In this document: positions 44,801 through 55,266 of the stretch, in pieces | Position numbering within the stretch: position 1 is the first letter of the stretch | Layout of the letters: each line of letters starts with the position of its first letter | Assembly (NCBI GenBank): GCA_009733575.1 | Contig: ML769639.1 | Span: 1 to 64,000 of the forward strand | DNA from: Gymnopus androsaceus JB14 | Taxonomy: Eukaryota; Basidiomycota; Agaricomycetes; Agaricales; Omphalotaceae | Length of the DNA: 64,000 bases | Reading direction: 5' to 3' | Translations under genes and position numbers: made by a program | Notes under the pieces: model-generated | Database searches by the model: none | Told to the model about the DNA's origin: nothing | Seen by the model: the letters and a program-made list of their open reading frames with translations, nothing else

Positions 44801-46069
44801 TTTAATTAATACATTTTTTTCTGAAGTTCTTCATGCTGCATTGTGTGCACCTGAGTGTGACAAAGCATACTTCAGGGTATGACAGTTTACTACAGATACT
44901 TAAGTGGTCAGAGGCTAGCTGAAGTCTACTGAGGTTGGCTCAAGTACATTCTGTGCACTGAGTAATACTCTAGGCTACTTGAGTGGGCTGAGTGCACTTA
45001 AGCAGCTTGAATCACTTAAGCATAGGCTTAGGTGGCCAAGATACTTGAGCTAACCTCAAGTTGACTTGAGCCCAGAAGGCTTTTCCTGATGTGTTTCATA
45101 ATGTCAAGGCAGTTCATGTGGTAGCTGAGGGGCTTTTTCTCAGGCAGGTCGAGTCTATATGAATTAGTAAAAATTAGTCTTTACTGAATGGGAGTTGGAC
45201 TCACCCGCGTATGAAGCCCATATCTCCTCGGGACGTGTCTTGGACCGGAGATGTCTTCTTTGGTGGTTGTAAGTAGATGATGCTGTAGTTTATTTAAAGC
45301 TCGGAGAGAATGAGTATGAAAATGAACGTACCGGTTGTCCACAGTCTCCTTTGGGACACGACACTTCTCATTTATCTTATCCTTGTTTCTGCATCCAATA
45401 AGTTTCCCACAGATAAGTTATTTAAAGGAAAATGTACCAATGGTAGTGCTGGAGGCTCTTCAGGTGATTGGCCTTCTGTTTGGTGGCTTCAGTCCGATAT
45501 TTTTGACGTCAAGGCATGAAAATTGTATTTTGGCACTCTTGGGCACTAAATCTTGTAACCTAAGCTTGAGTGTTTTCCTGGCTCCGGCAAGCTGTTTGAA
45601 GGTCTCGCAACTCCGTAACATTTTTATAATACTACTATCCAGGTAAAGCTATAGTTTGTTGCAGAGCATATGGTTTGTAGCAATAATATCTAGGCTTTCA
45701 TTGGGGAACAGGAAACCTTTGTCGGCATCTCTAACATCACAAACAATTGACACGCTTCCATGTTAACACCTCTACATGTCACTAAAACCAAGATAAGTTA
45801 CTGAAAGAATTGAAAAGAAGACATATGAGACTTACACATATTCCAACATGATATTATGTTTGCCCCGGCGTGCACGACCTCTGTTCTTGAAGTATTGCCT
45901 CTCCTGCAGCATAACGGCAGTAACTGCACATTGACGAGCACAAACGTGCAATAATTGCACCCCGCCATGCCTAGCAGTCAGAGGTCCAATAATGTATTGA
46001 AACAATAACATCTGGCTAAATTATGAAGAGTTAGTGAACTTGAACATCAAAAATAATGAGTAGCCATGA
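44801..46069. other. Gene-poor stretch
   Basis: No supported gene apart from the CTTGAG-rich block. The frames around 45,310-45,650 overlap in two phases and show no family resemblance. Confidence 0.35.
44865..45092. repeat. ACTTGAG/ACTTAAG-rich block ending in CTGATG
   Basis: Short palindromic-type words (TACTTAAGTG, CACTTAAGCA, ACTTGAG, CTCAAGT) recur. The right end CTTTTCCTGATG at about 45,081-45,092 is the same terminus as seen on the elements at 46.1 and 60.4 kb. The left end was not found. Confidence 0.5.
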
Positions 46070-46436
46070 CATCAGCAAAAAGGGGTTAAACCTATGATGA
46101 CCTAGGGAATCTAGGCTACCCTGGTCACCCTGGTCACCCAGGTTACCTTGGGTCTTCCAGGCTACCCCAGGCTACCCTAGGCTACCTCAGGTTTCCTCAG
46201 GTTCCTCAGGTTAGCTCAGGTTTACTCAGGTTTACTCAGGTTTACTTAGGTTGCCTCAAATTCCCAAAGTTTATCCCTAAATCCTAGGCAACCTAGGTGA
46301 CCTCAAAGAAACTGAGGCAGTCTAGGCAACCTAGGTGGCCTAGGAGACCTAGGTATCCTTAGGTTCCCTTAAGTCTCTTTAGGTCATTGTGGGTCAACCT
46401 AAAGTCAGCCCTGGGCCCAGACCATTTTTCCTGATG
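46070..46436. mobile_element. 367-bp CATCAG element (GA-flanked), copy 1
   Basis: Ends CATCAGCAAAAA and TTTTTCCTGATG are inverted, and both sides are flanked by GA (46,068-46,069 and 46,437-46,438). The interior is packed with CCTAGG, CCTCAGG and TACCCTGG words. A second copy of exactly the same length lies inverted at 60,413-60,779 and is highly similar along its whole length, so the family moved recently. No coding potential. Confidence 0.9.
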
Positions 46437-46439
46437 GAA

Positions 46440-46995
46440 CAATATTCACTCTTCCATCTGCATAAATTCTTCCTGCAGACGCGTGCAACATTGTTGGCAA
46501 AGTTCAATTATACAATTGATACAGTATGTGCTTTAGGTAGTGTAATTACTGTTAAGTATGAAGTGAGGGCGAACAGAAAATGTGGATCCGCTTGACCTTT
46601 TCACTGGCGAATCAAGCTGATTCAAATTGACCTGCTTGACGAGCCGCATTTAATGGTATATTGTTTTCTCTGCAAAGTTCTTTGGATCTTACTGAAGAGA
46701 AGCAAGACCTTCAAAAACAGCTTGCTGGAGCTGGAGAAACACTCAATTTCAAGTTAGCGCTCATGGGCGCCAGTCTTTCTTCTCTCCATCATTGCGAATT
46801 CTCGACTCAGATACCTTGTCAGAAACGGTATGTGATGGTTGGATGTGTTCAGGCACGGCTATGCTGGGTAAAAGGCCACTTGTAAGTGCATGTTTTTTGT
46901 TCATCTTACAACTTTACGCTCCTGAAATGGTAGAGCTTCTCAGATTCGTAGAAGTGCGGTTGTGGACTTGGAATTCAATACAGGAAATTATCTAT
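46440..46995 (+). other. Unassigned stretch with possible exon
   Basis: A frame near 46,661-46,830 (LDLTEEKQDLQKQLAGAGET) is charged and could be a short coiled-coil exon. No gene structure could be built around it. Confidence 0.25.
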
Positions 46996-47524
46996 CTACG
47001 GAAGTCTGTCCCAAGCAATGAGCATCAAGTCCTCCAGGTCCTCCTGTGCATTCTTTAACAGTGCTAATTCGCGGATGATGAGTCTGTATTTCTGCTGATG
47101 ATGGCAAATTGTTGCCACAAGCTTCTCATCCTGCTCGTCCGCTTTCTTGATGTTATCCTCCAGGACCTTGAGACAATCTGCTACCTGAATTGCAGTGAAG
47201 GTAGGGCGAGATGCGCCATGGGTACCGTGTACGTCCAAGCTCCATGCTTCGATAGATTGAAACTAACCTGAGCAATTATTCTGACATCAAATCAGGATAC
47301 TCACATTGGATATTAGCCCAGGTGGGGGTGTCATAGTCGTCGAGAGAACTGTTACGATCCGAAGAACTGTGCCAGGTAAGCTGCTCTTGATTAAAATCGC
47401 AACAGATATTAGTGAGAGGGTTGGCATGTTTGCCACCGAAATCAAGGAGCGTGTTTTGGTTTCCCTCTTTCAGCTGATCCTGGAGGATGTTGTCTCCCGC
47501 TTTCACTTCCATTTGGTCTGGCAT
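46996..47524 (-). CDS. Small coiled-coil protein, family member C
   Basis: Paralogue of members A and B. Start at ATG 47524 (MPDQMEVKAGDNILQDQL). Exon 1 ends DDYDTPTWANIQ before GTGAGT near 47,305. Exon 2 reads GTHGASRPTFTAIQVADCLK, then a coiled coil (LEDNIKKADEQDEKLVATI) and QEDLEDLMLIAWDRLP with the stop at 46996. Shared with A and B: DTxTWAxxQ at the intron, PTFxxxQV, and the LxDLxxIA ending. The intron phase is not fully resolved. It sits directly beside a KDZ transposase fragment, as member A sits beside the larger KDZ gene. Confidence 0.55.
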
Positions 47525-47589
47525 AATTGAATGGCCACAATGAAGCTGACCGATTGTTTTAAAAAGGTAGTTCTAGGCTTGGTTTATGC

Positions 47590-48430
47590 GCTCCACGATG
47601 CTCATTGTACAATTTGGATATATGTCACATTATTTCAGTGATGGCATGCTGATACCCCCAAACATCCGCATTGGTCAATTCCCCCAAATGCGTCTCCCAC
47701 TCTCCCGGTCCCTTCAAGTGTGACAAAGCCTGTCAATTCCATCGATGCTGGTCCATGATATCTCCAATTTCATCATTGATCCTCTCCCTGACCGCAGTCG
47801 ACCTCGCCGACTCTCTCAGTCAGACCCTAGCCATGCGATACTTGAGTTGGAGCACGTATCTCAGTTGATACAGTGAGTCAAAACAAGCGACTTCCCAGTA
47901 ATGTTGTTTGATAAACGGCAATTTTTCAACATAAATGATGTCTCAAGACATGGCTTCAATTGCAGAGGGGAGCCAAAGGGATATATCTTCAATCTTAGTC
48001 TCCACGGCATGGGGGGCAGTCTGGTCTTCAAGGTACTGCTGCAGGCCTGGCAAGTACAAGGATTGGAGATCCTCATAAAGGAAAATGTCTATGGCAAGTT
48101 GGCACTTCTGTTCCAAAATGTTTTGATCTTTGATAGTTTCAGCTCTGATGATGGCTGCATGGAGTGATGCTCTAAAACACTCTCAGTATCTTGATAATCA
48201 GGACCAACAGCGTGTAACATAGTACACATCCTCTAGCCTCAACCCAAAAAGAACAAACCTGGCTGGTGCAAAGGTCTGTCCGTTTTCAGCTTGTGTATTG
48301 TTTGAGATTTTTCCCTTGAGCTGTTCAATGTGTGCAACTGGAAGGGTCAGTGATATGCGCCTATTAGGGGAGCAAAACACTTACACTGTGTCTTGATATT
48401 CAGCAGGCTCAGTGGGCTTTTGTTAGCAAC
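47590..48430 (-). pseudogene. KDZ transposase, C-terminal fragment
   Basis: Contains in order FAPARFVLFGLRLEDV (about 48,225-48,280), YEDLQSLYLPGLQQYLED (about 48,035-48,090), SLWLPSAIEA with a stop soon after (about 47,940), YWEVACFDSLYQLRYVLQLK (about 47,830-47,890) and QALSHLKGPGEWETHL (about 47,700). These match the corresponding part of the KDZ gene at 25.5-29.5 kb (for example VYMPGLLQYL and LWLPSAIEL). The N-terminal two thirds are missing. Confidence 0.75.
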
Positions 48431-48557
48431 GGCCATTCGTGGTGGTGATGGTTGAAAAAGTAGGGCTGTTATTTGTCACACAAATGCACAGGTTCAGCGG
48501 CGGCCTGATGCTGGCCGGAGCAGATAAGTAGCTACGGCTGAATTTGAGAATCTGGCC

Positions 48558-49261
48558 ATGTCTACACTACTAACTGTTGCAGATGGCATCAACCCCAGAG
48601 TCAACAGTGGACATTTGCACTCCTTCTTGCACAAATATGTCCTGCTACCTTGTCTGGTTCAGTGGGTGGGTACCTCAACTTTCATTCATTGGATATTTAG
48701 TACAACATTGGCAAATTTTAGGAGGACAAAGACCTGGGCATGATGAATGTCCAAGCAGCCAATGGCGGTACCATATCCGTGAGCACATCACGATTGGATA
48801 AAGAGGTAACCTTTGAGTTCCCTTTGAGATTAGATCGCTGACAGGTTCTCAGGTTGTGCGTAACAAAAGCAAATTTGTAGAAATCCTTGGTCAGGTGTAT
48901 CAACTGAGCTTTGGGGACCTGGCTGTGTTGGCTATGAGAATCACCAATCTCAGTGAAAACTTTGGTGAGCACATAAATTGTGTTTCACCCTACTAACTGT
49001 TCTTGTAGATCTAGATATGGCAAATGAAGTTATCAAGTTCATCCACGACCCACGTTTTAGCGAGATCTTCAATCCAAATGGTGAGTGATATATTCTATAT
49101 GCTCCTGGCTGTAGATAATCGAATGTGTGGCATTTTCAGGCTCCACAGCCCCTCCTATACTTCTTTCCGCAGCTAATCCTCCTTCCATGGCTCATTCTCC
49201 ATTGGCTGCTGACATTGGTTTGGACAATTTGGGCAGAGTGGACGAGGACACAGGGATCTAA
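48558..49261 (+). CDS. Small five-exon gene, 165 codons, unknown function
   Basis: Exons 48558-48665, 48722-48805, 48853-48964, 49009-49080 and 49140-49261 join through four GT-AG introns of 44-59 bp with every phase consistent and no internal stop. The protein starts MSTLLTVADGINPRVNSG. Its middle has MMNVQAANGGTISVSTSRLD and FVEILGQVYQLSFGDLAVLA, and it ends LGRVDEDTGI. No signal peptide, membrane segment or known domain is recognised; the centre is predicted helical and hydrophobic. It lies between a KDZ fragment and a GA-flanked element. It is one of the few uninterrupted genes here, which suggests it is expressed or recently arrived. Confidence 0.65.
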
Positions 49262-49329
49262 TATGTCGTGTTAGCTAGAGTGAAACCAATAAATGTTATT
49301 ACCTGCTCTCTATGCCACATGAGGCCTGA

Positions 49330-50544
49330 CATCTGGAAAACTACCTAAAGCCCAGGCAAGTCCAGGTGTGCCTGGTCACTCTCAGGGATGCCCAGGAATT
49401 TGGCCAATTCCTAGGCAACACTAGGCAACCCAAGCACCCCAGGTAGCCCAGGATTTTGGCCAAATTCTAGGGATCCTTGAGTATCTCTGAAGTTAATCAG
49501 GAATTAGCCTCAAGCAAGCCCAAAGACCTTCAGGATTTGGCAAAAATTTTAGGCTGCCCAGGTTGCTTGGGCTGCCTGGGAAATGGGCAAATTCCTGGGG
49601 ATCCTGGGAAGCTCTGGGAGCCTGGACAGCTGTGGAAGCCCTGGGACACCCTGGGAGAGCGGTCATGTGCTCGTGCTTACGAGCACGTGATTTAAGCGCC
49701 CATCTGACGTTTTGGCTACATACTTTATGTTTTAATTAAAAGCTACAATGTATTATATCCACAACAAAATTAAATTAACCAAAAGAGAAAAAATTGAGTC
49801 TGGTTTTCGCATTTCAAGCCCTTATTACCTAAGAATAATTACTGGTAACACTGTAGATAGTCTCGGTAGACTATAGTGAGAAAATGGGCTCATATGCACT
49901 TATGACCAAGTGCTCACCAATTTTCTTATAGGTGATGCTGACTCCACTAGTTAGTGTATATAGTGCATAAAGCTTCTAGCATACCTTACATCAAGATAGT
50001 TCAGTGGTTTTGAGCTCTCGCGCTATTGCTTATATAATACAGTTGACTGCGAGGCTGAGAGTTCAAACCTGTGAGGTGTCAATCTTTAAGTTTATTATGA
50101 GTCATTTGAAATTTAAGCGCTGATACACCAAGTGAATAAGACAATAGTAAGCAGTGAGCAGGAAGCGCAACAACCATCTATAATAAGTGTATTAAGTACT
50201 GAGACTTGGATAATGAATAATGAATAAGTAAACAAAGAAGGTAAATATGAGCATAAGAGGCTAAGATGGTAAAAAAATATATAATTTTAAATATTTTCTC
50301 TATGGATTCCCAGGGAATCCCAGGGCGCCCCGGAGACACCCAGGGATGATCAGGGACACCCCAGGGATATTTAGGGAATATTCAGGGACACCCCAGAGAT
50401 ACTTTTCTATCCTCAGGATGCACAGGATTTGGGGGGTTTCTTTGGGGCGCCTGGGGTGCCTAGACATCCTGGGTGTCCTAGTCACCCTGTGGGTACCTCA
50501 GTGCAACCTATACGTTCCTGGGCACTAGGGAATTTTTCCAGATG
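49330..50544. mobile_element. CATCTGG-ended element, 1.2 kb, GA-flanked
   Basis: Inverted ends CATCTGGAAAA (49330) and TTTTTCCAGATG (50544). GA precedes the left end (49,328-49,329) and follows the right end (50,545-50,546). The outer arms (49,330-49,650 and 50,300-50,540) are packed with CCAGGG/CCCTGGG-type words. The AT-rich centre contains a tRNA-like sequence and no gene. Ends and flanks resemble the 367-bp CATCAG family, so it is probably a longer relative, possibly with an internal insertion. Confidence 0.7.
49990..50085 (+). ncRNA. tRNA-like sequence inside the CATCTGG element
   Basis: TAGTTCAGTGG (A box, about 49,998) and GTTCAAACCTG (B box, about 50,062). The D stem pairs (GTTC with GAGC) and CTCGC pairs with GCGAG around a 27-nt loop, as in a tRNA with an intron. 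The T stem is poor and the acceptor stem does not pair, so a SINE or tRNA pseudogene is more likely than a real tRNA. Confidence 0.35.
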
Positions 50545-50546
50545 GA

Positions 50547-50787
50547 AATTCTGCTCAGTCTGGGTCTGAGACCTAAGCTTTTGCTGCATTGGAGGTGCCA
50601 TAATTGTGGACCTCGGTCGGCGTGTCACCCGAGAGTTCCTAGGTTTGTTTTTGCGCCATATGGGCTTGGAGGCAGCAGCCAGGGCATCAATGGATCGCAG
50701 AAAGTCATTGACAGTGTAGATAAGTTTGGTTGGCACTCTGTGCGTTGGTGCAGGCTCGCAGGATCTTTGCTTTTTCCTGGTAGCCAT
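50547..50787 (-). pseudogene. N-terminal gene fragment cut by the CATCTGG element
   Basis: Starts at ATG 50787 (MATRKKQRSCEPAPTHRVPT), basic and Pro-rich, and reads QTQTEQNF at the point where the CATCTGG element begins (50544 and below). Past the element at 49,329 the frame soon meets a stop, so the rest of the gene was not found. Family unknown. Confidence 0.4.
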
Positions 50788-50942
50788 TGAAGTGGGTGGG
50801 TTTTGAACAAAGGATTTACTTCAAACACGTTTATAAAATTTCTTTGGGGCGGGGGCCATCGCTTTGCTCACGAATATAAAAATCAGGTGTATTTGGTAAA
50901 ACATTGTATTATTGCAATGCAAAAAAAATAATAACATCATCA

Positions 50943-51564
50943 CTAGACACCAAGTCTCGACATATGCTCCTCCAGATCATCCGTTTGTCTGGGACATGCA
51001 ATAAGCACGAGAGGGACAGAACCAGGGATGCGATGATAGGATGCTCAGTACGCAGCAAGTGCATCGTCAAACCGTGAAAAATACTTCTGATGGCTACCAG
51101 AGACACCCTCCATGTATGCCTTTATTTGAGTCCACCTGAGTGCCAGAAATCAGCAGAATACATACTGTAGGCAAAATAAGTAGTTACCAGTCCCCAAAGA
51201 TCCCAACATGAAAGCCTGCAAATACGACGTAGAAATGGCGGCCGCTGCGCATTGGCTGAGTAATGTCATCTGGATGGGGAATACCAACAGGATATGTAGA
51301 ACCAGCGCGAGAAGACGAAGTACTGAGTGACAAAGGAGTGGATGGAGGGCTGAGTGAGGCGGATGGAGTAGCTGGAACTGTTGTAGAAGCAGTTGACCAA
51401 CATGATGGTGCCCTGGTAGTCCTTCGAGCACTCAGAGAGGGTGATCCAGCAATAGGGTTTTGAGGTAAGTGATGTGTTGTATATGAGACCGAGGTGGACC
51501 GATGTGGTTGAGACGGAGAATCTGGGGTTGCTGGAGGTCTAAATACCACGGTAGTTGTTACCAT
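50943..51564 (-). pseudogene. RNase H1 N-terminal (viroplasmin-like) domain protein
   Basis: Start taken at ATG 51564 (MVTTTVVFRPPATPDSPSQ). A long Ser/Thr/Pro-rich stretch leads to RHFYVVFAGFHVGIFGDW, the first half of the hybrid-binding domain found at the N-terminus of RNase H1. The GTAACT donor at 51187 and the acceptor at 51136 join it in frame to WTQIKAYMEGVSGSHQKYFS and FDDALAAY, the second half. A TGA follows immediately, but the frame stays open downstream to a TAG at 50943, so the TGA may be a decayed codon. No RNase H catalytic domain is attached. Such stand-alone domains are common in mushroom genomes; role unknown. Confidence 0.6.
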
Positions 51565-52022
51565 GTCTGCAAGAGGTAAGACTCTTGTGTGATGGAGGAA
51601 GTAAAGACTGACTGTTATGGCACTCAATCGTGATGTCCGCTTCAGCATCTACACTCCGAATTAGCCATACCAACAATGAACAATGAGTTGATTCTTACCA
51701 TCATTATATTTGATGCGGGCATGGAAGCAACGTCTGTGGGCCATGAGAGTGAAGGAAAAATGGGGTTATGTGAGCAATTGATTATCAGAGGCCTTTCGGA
51801 AAAAATCAGGAATTTAAGCCGGCACCCGAAATTTGGTTGGGCCAACCAAGTGGTCCAGGCAGAAGTGAAAAAAAAATTTAACCGGAAGATGGCAAGCTTG
51901 CAATTTGTGATTGGGTGGGTGACCAAGATTTGTTAGTTCCAGATTGACAGAAGGGAGAGATTTAGAAATAAGAGGGGAGTGAAACCTGCTTTTTCCGCCC
52001 AAACTTATCCCTCTCTGCTAAT
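51565..52022. other. Intergenic stretch between divergent genes
   Basis: No supported gene. It holds the upstream regions of the minus-strand viroplasmin-like gene and the plus-strand gene starting at 52023. Confidence 0.35.
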
Positions 52023-54873
52023 ATGGGGAAGCGTGTTTTCGTAAAGATGCACTTGAAATTCCTTCTCAAGTGCTTACCAGAGTATGCTCATAAAACAGGG
52101 GAAGACTGCGAAGCTTTTGTTGCACAGTCTATCTCGCACTATTTTAAAAGGTTCCCAACTTCGTTGCCAATGGATCAAGATCCTACAGAAGCATGGCTGA
52201 AAAAGTGGATGATAATGCTCCGGAATTCGAGGAGGCTCTTCCTGCAGGAGACTTTGCAGAAGAGTTGAGGAAGCGGAATGAGCAGTGCATGAAGGAAGAG
52301 GTGTTGGCAACTGTGAGTTACGCGTGTTGTCACAGTCACACTCTTTGCTCACATTTACTCTCGTTTACCACAGCAAATTTGAACATGGCTTCGTTGGCAC
52401 AGAAAGAAAAAGGACAAACCGGCAATTAAGGGTAGCAAGAAAAATTCTGTCTTGAAGATGACCCCAGAGGTTGTCATTAGAGCAAGACTAACTGGAGTTG
52501 GGATCATGAAGCCTCGCCATCATGCGCCCCATATACTTTGGGCAGCCAGCAACCAGGAGCAGATGGAAGAGTTGAGAAGGGAAAAGGCAATTACAGAAAC
52601 GTCTCTGGGAGTTGCTTCTGATCCCACCATCACTTCCAGTTCCAAAAATCCAACAAACCCTCCTGCTCCAACCAATACCTCCTCTAATCCCTCCATTCCA
52701 ACTGCAGCAGTCGAAGTATTTGAAAGCCCTTCTGCGACCAATGCTTCTTCCACTCCATCTATTCCCACTGCAGCACCCGTCAAAAATCCTTCTACTGCTC
52801 CCACTGATGTCCCAGCCTCTGTGAATGGATCATCCAAGAAGAAGAATAAGAAGGGAAAAAAGAAGGTGACCGCAGGAGATGCCAGCAAAGACAAAGGAAA
52901 TGAAGGGAAGAAAAAGAGGAAGTCAAATACAACTGCAGCAGATTTTCAGGCTGCAGCGAGTCGTGGATATGATGCCTTGACTACTGAAGAGAAAGAAATC
53001 TGGGAGGACCTCAGCGAAGAGGATTTCGAGAATTGTATGGCTGAATATCAAGAACTGCTTACAGGTGCTGCGCTGACGTCACCAGAGACTTGTCAAAGGT
53101 AGATGGTTTCCCTTACCATGTTTCTATTGCTGAATGTCTGTTTGCTAGAGTGATTAATGCCCTTCCCTGGTTGGCTCAGGGCTTTTTGGACTTAATCATG
53201 GAGTATACTTGTATGACATCGGGTTTCTGGGCTGCAGGACCTGAGCTGAAGTATGGTGGAAAGCCCAATGTGATCTCGTGAGTTCAATCTGCGAAAGCCA
53301 TCTAGTATGAAGCTCACATGTCTTTGTCAGTGCTTACTCTGGGACTACGGTGGGTCCTGCAGGTATGCATTTTGGCAGAGCGTATCGCACAGAGTGGAAG
53401 GAGACTGTGGTACCGCTCATAGGGAAATTCTTATGTAAAGTTTATAGTGAGTGGTAGATTATACTTATCCGGTTGTTTTTAGCTAACCATATCCTGATGA
53501 TGCTAGGTATCAAGGAATGTTGTTCACATGCGCTGAGTGGAGATAGCGTTCTACATCAGGATAACGCAAATCGCAAGGGTAAAACAGCAGACAAGCCAGA
53601 AACTTCTGTTCAAGTGGATCCAGTCAAAGATTGGCATGGTCCTGAGGGCATGACAAGGATGGGATCTGCTGCAAAAGTTGGTAGTGAAGCTCTTAGCGGT
53701 AATTGTGCTACAGCTTCAGATACCATCATGATCAACATGGATGTGCCTTCAGCACCTCCTTGTGGTCCACCATTGGGGCCTGCAGACCCCATGGAGGTTG
53801 ACTTCAATGCTCCTTCATCACCTCTTCCCTCTAACTGCAACGCTCCTTCACCCCTTCCTGGTGATGATGGCGCTATTTTTGGCTCGTCTCGTGCTTGTCC
53901 AATTGCTCCTTCTCCTACTTGTCGTTCTGTTGCTGCTCAGCGAGCTCAAGCTTCCGAACCTAACACGCCAACACCACCTTTGTGAACTGTTCCTGTTTGT
54001 GATTTTTTCCCACCTCTTATGCAGCATACCCAACTGGTGGCTCCAGCTACTAGTCAATTGCCTGGAGGAAACGTAACAGATTTGTTGCCTGCTTCGAAGC
54101 AGGTGGACGAAGATATCTCTATGTTGGATTCTCCGAGGGGCTGTAGTGCAGAGACTGGTGGAGGAGGCGCACAGAGCGGAAGGAAATGCAAAGCATCATC
54201 ATCAGCTGCACAGCAATCTACCAAGCGACTGACAACTGCGAACACGAGGAGGACAAGGGCCTTAAAGAGGACATGCAAAGAAGTTGAAGCAGACAAAAGC
54301 GAGACTTCTGGTGATACCCCAAAGACCTCAGTAATGCCCACATGCCTGAAGAAGGCCCCACAATGGATAGAAAACACCCTTGAGTTGTGCGCTGTGGTTG
54401 GCAATGGAGATGCGGAATGGGTTGGGTTTGTGAACATTTGGTTGAGCTTGCAGAAGAAGAAGGGGTTCGATGGAGATGGTAGACTGGGAGGAAATGGAAG
54501 ACCAAAGGCAATTGGAGATTGGTTACAACGGAAATGTCCAGCTGTATTCTGACCTTTGATCTTCAACATGCAATCATACACAGAGGCATTTCAAACATGG
54601 TGGCAAAACTTGCAGCCAGAGGACAGACAGGATGAAGAAGGCAATGGTTGGTTGATGTTGAGTCAGCCAGATGCTGTTGACTGGAGCTCACTTGAATTCT
54701 ATGGGATCAATGGTACCGTGAGCATTGTTGTGGGGCTGGCCTGGTGGAGGGAGAAAGTGTACAAACTTCCCATGGTGGAGCACCGTCAGCACAAGTTCAG
54801 GGCGGAAGAGGTGCAAAAATTTGAGGAAACGCTGGATGATATTACTTATGTTTTTACTGAGCTGAAACGCTGA
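52023..54873 (+). pseudogene. Uncharacterised multi-copy agaricomycete protein, with frame damage
   Basis: Starts MGKRVFVKMHLKFLLKCLPE at 52023, a start typical of a large family in mushroom genomes. FKRFPTSLPMDQDPTEAWL follows. In the A run near 52,202 the frame slips by one base; with one more A it would continue VDDNAPEFEEA. After an intron (52,297-52,371) the sequence meets TGA within QI-TWLRWHRKKKDK. A Ser/Thr/Pro linker and basic KKKNKKGKKKV follow, then IWEDLSEEDFENCMAEYQEL. Further exons read ALPWLAQGFLDLIMEYT, WAAGPELKYGGKPNVIS, GMHFGRAYRTEWKETVVPLI (about 53,365-53,425), a Pro/Ser linker, and a C-terminus FQTWWQNLQPEDR ... EFYGINGTVSIVVGLAWW ... DITYVFTELKR. Introns are clean. One frameshift and one stop make it a recent pseudogene, unless the A run is a sequencing error. 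Confidence 0.65.
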
Positions 54874-54984
54874 TATGTATTACTCCTATAACTTTGTTTT
54901 GTTGCTACTAGAGCTTTTCTGTGACCACATTTTAATATATAGCTAATTGCTAGACCCATAAGCATAGAAGGCACAGGTAAATAT

Positions 54985-55080
54985 CCTGTGAGGCCTCAGT
55001 TGGAAAGTGTATGTTCTGTTGGGTAAACTGAAAGCAAATCCAACGAGGGTTCGATTCCCATGTTGGTTGCAATTTTACTC
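54985..55080 (+). ncRNA. tRNA-like sequence with perfect B box
   Basis: GGGTTCGATTCCC (about 55,047) is a perfect B box with pairing flanks. GAGGCCTCAGTTGG (about 54,989) resembles an A box. The cloverleaf is incomplete, so a SINE head or pseudo-tRNA is more likely. Confidence 0.35.
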
Positions 55081-55266
55081 AAATGACTTGGGTGCCCGGC
55101 AGCAACCAGCAGAAACTGAGCCGTCACTCTCGGGCTCATGTGCAGGATATTCACTGCCAATTTGTTTGGGTCTTTTCCCCTTCCTGTTGCATGTGGGTTC
55201 TGGGGCAATTAACCTAGCCTGTTGCACAGGCCATGGGGCAATAGGTGGGTTTACAGTAATGTTCGG

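Noticed and set aside
45310..45646. Two overlapping plus-strand frames
   Set aside because: Neither frame shows a family resemblance, and no splice signals link them to a gene.
53610..54057. Minus-strand and alternate-frame open frames within 53.6-54.5 kb
   Set aside because: Low-complexity shadows of the Pro/Ser-rich linker of the plus-strand gene.
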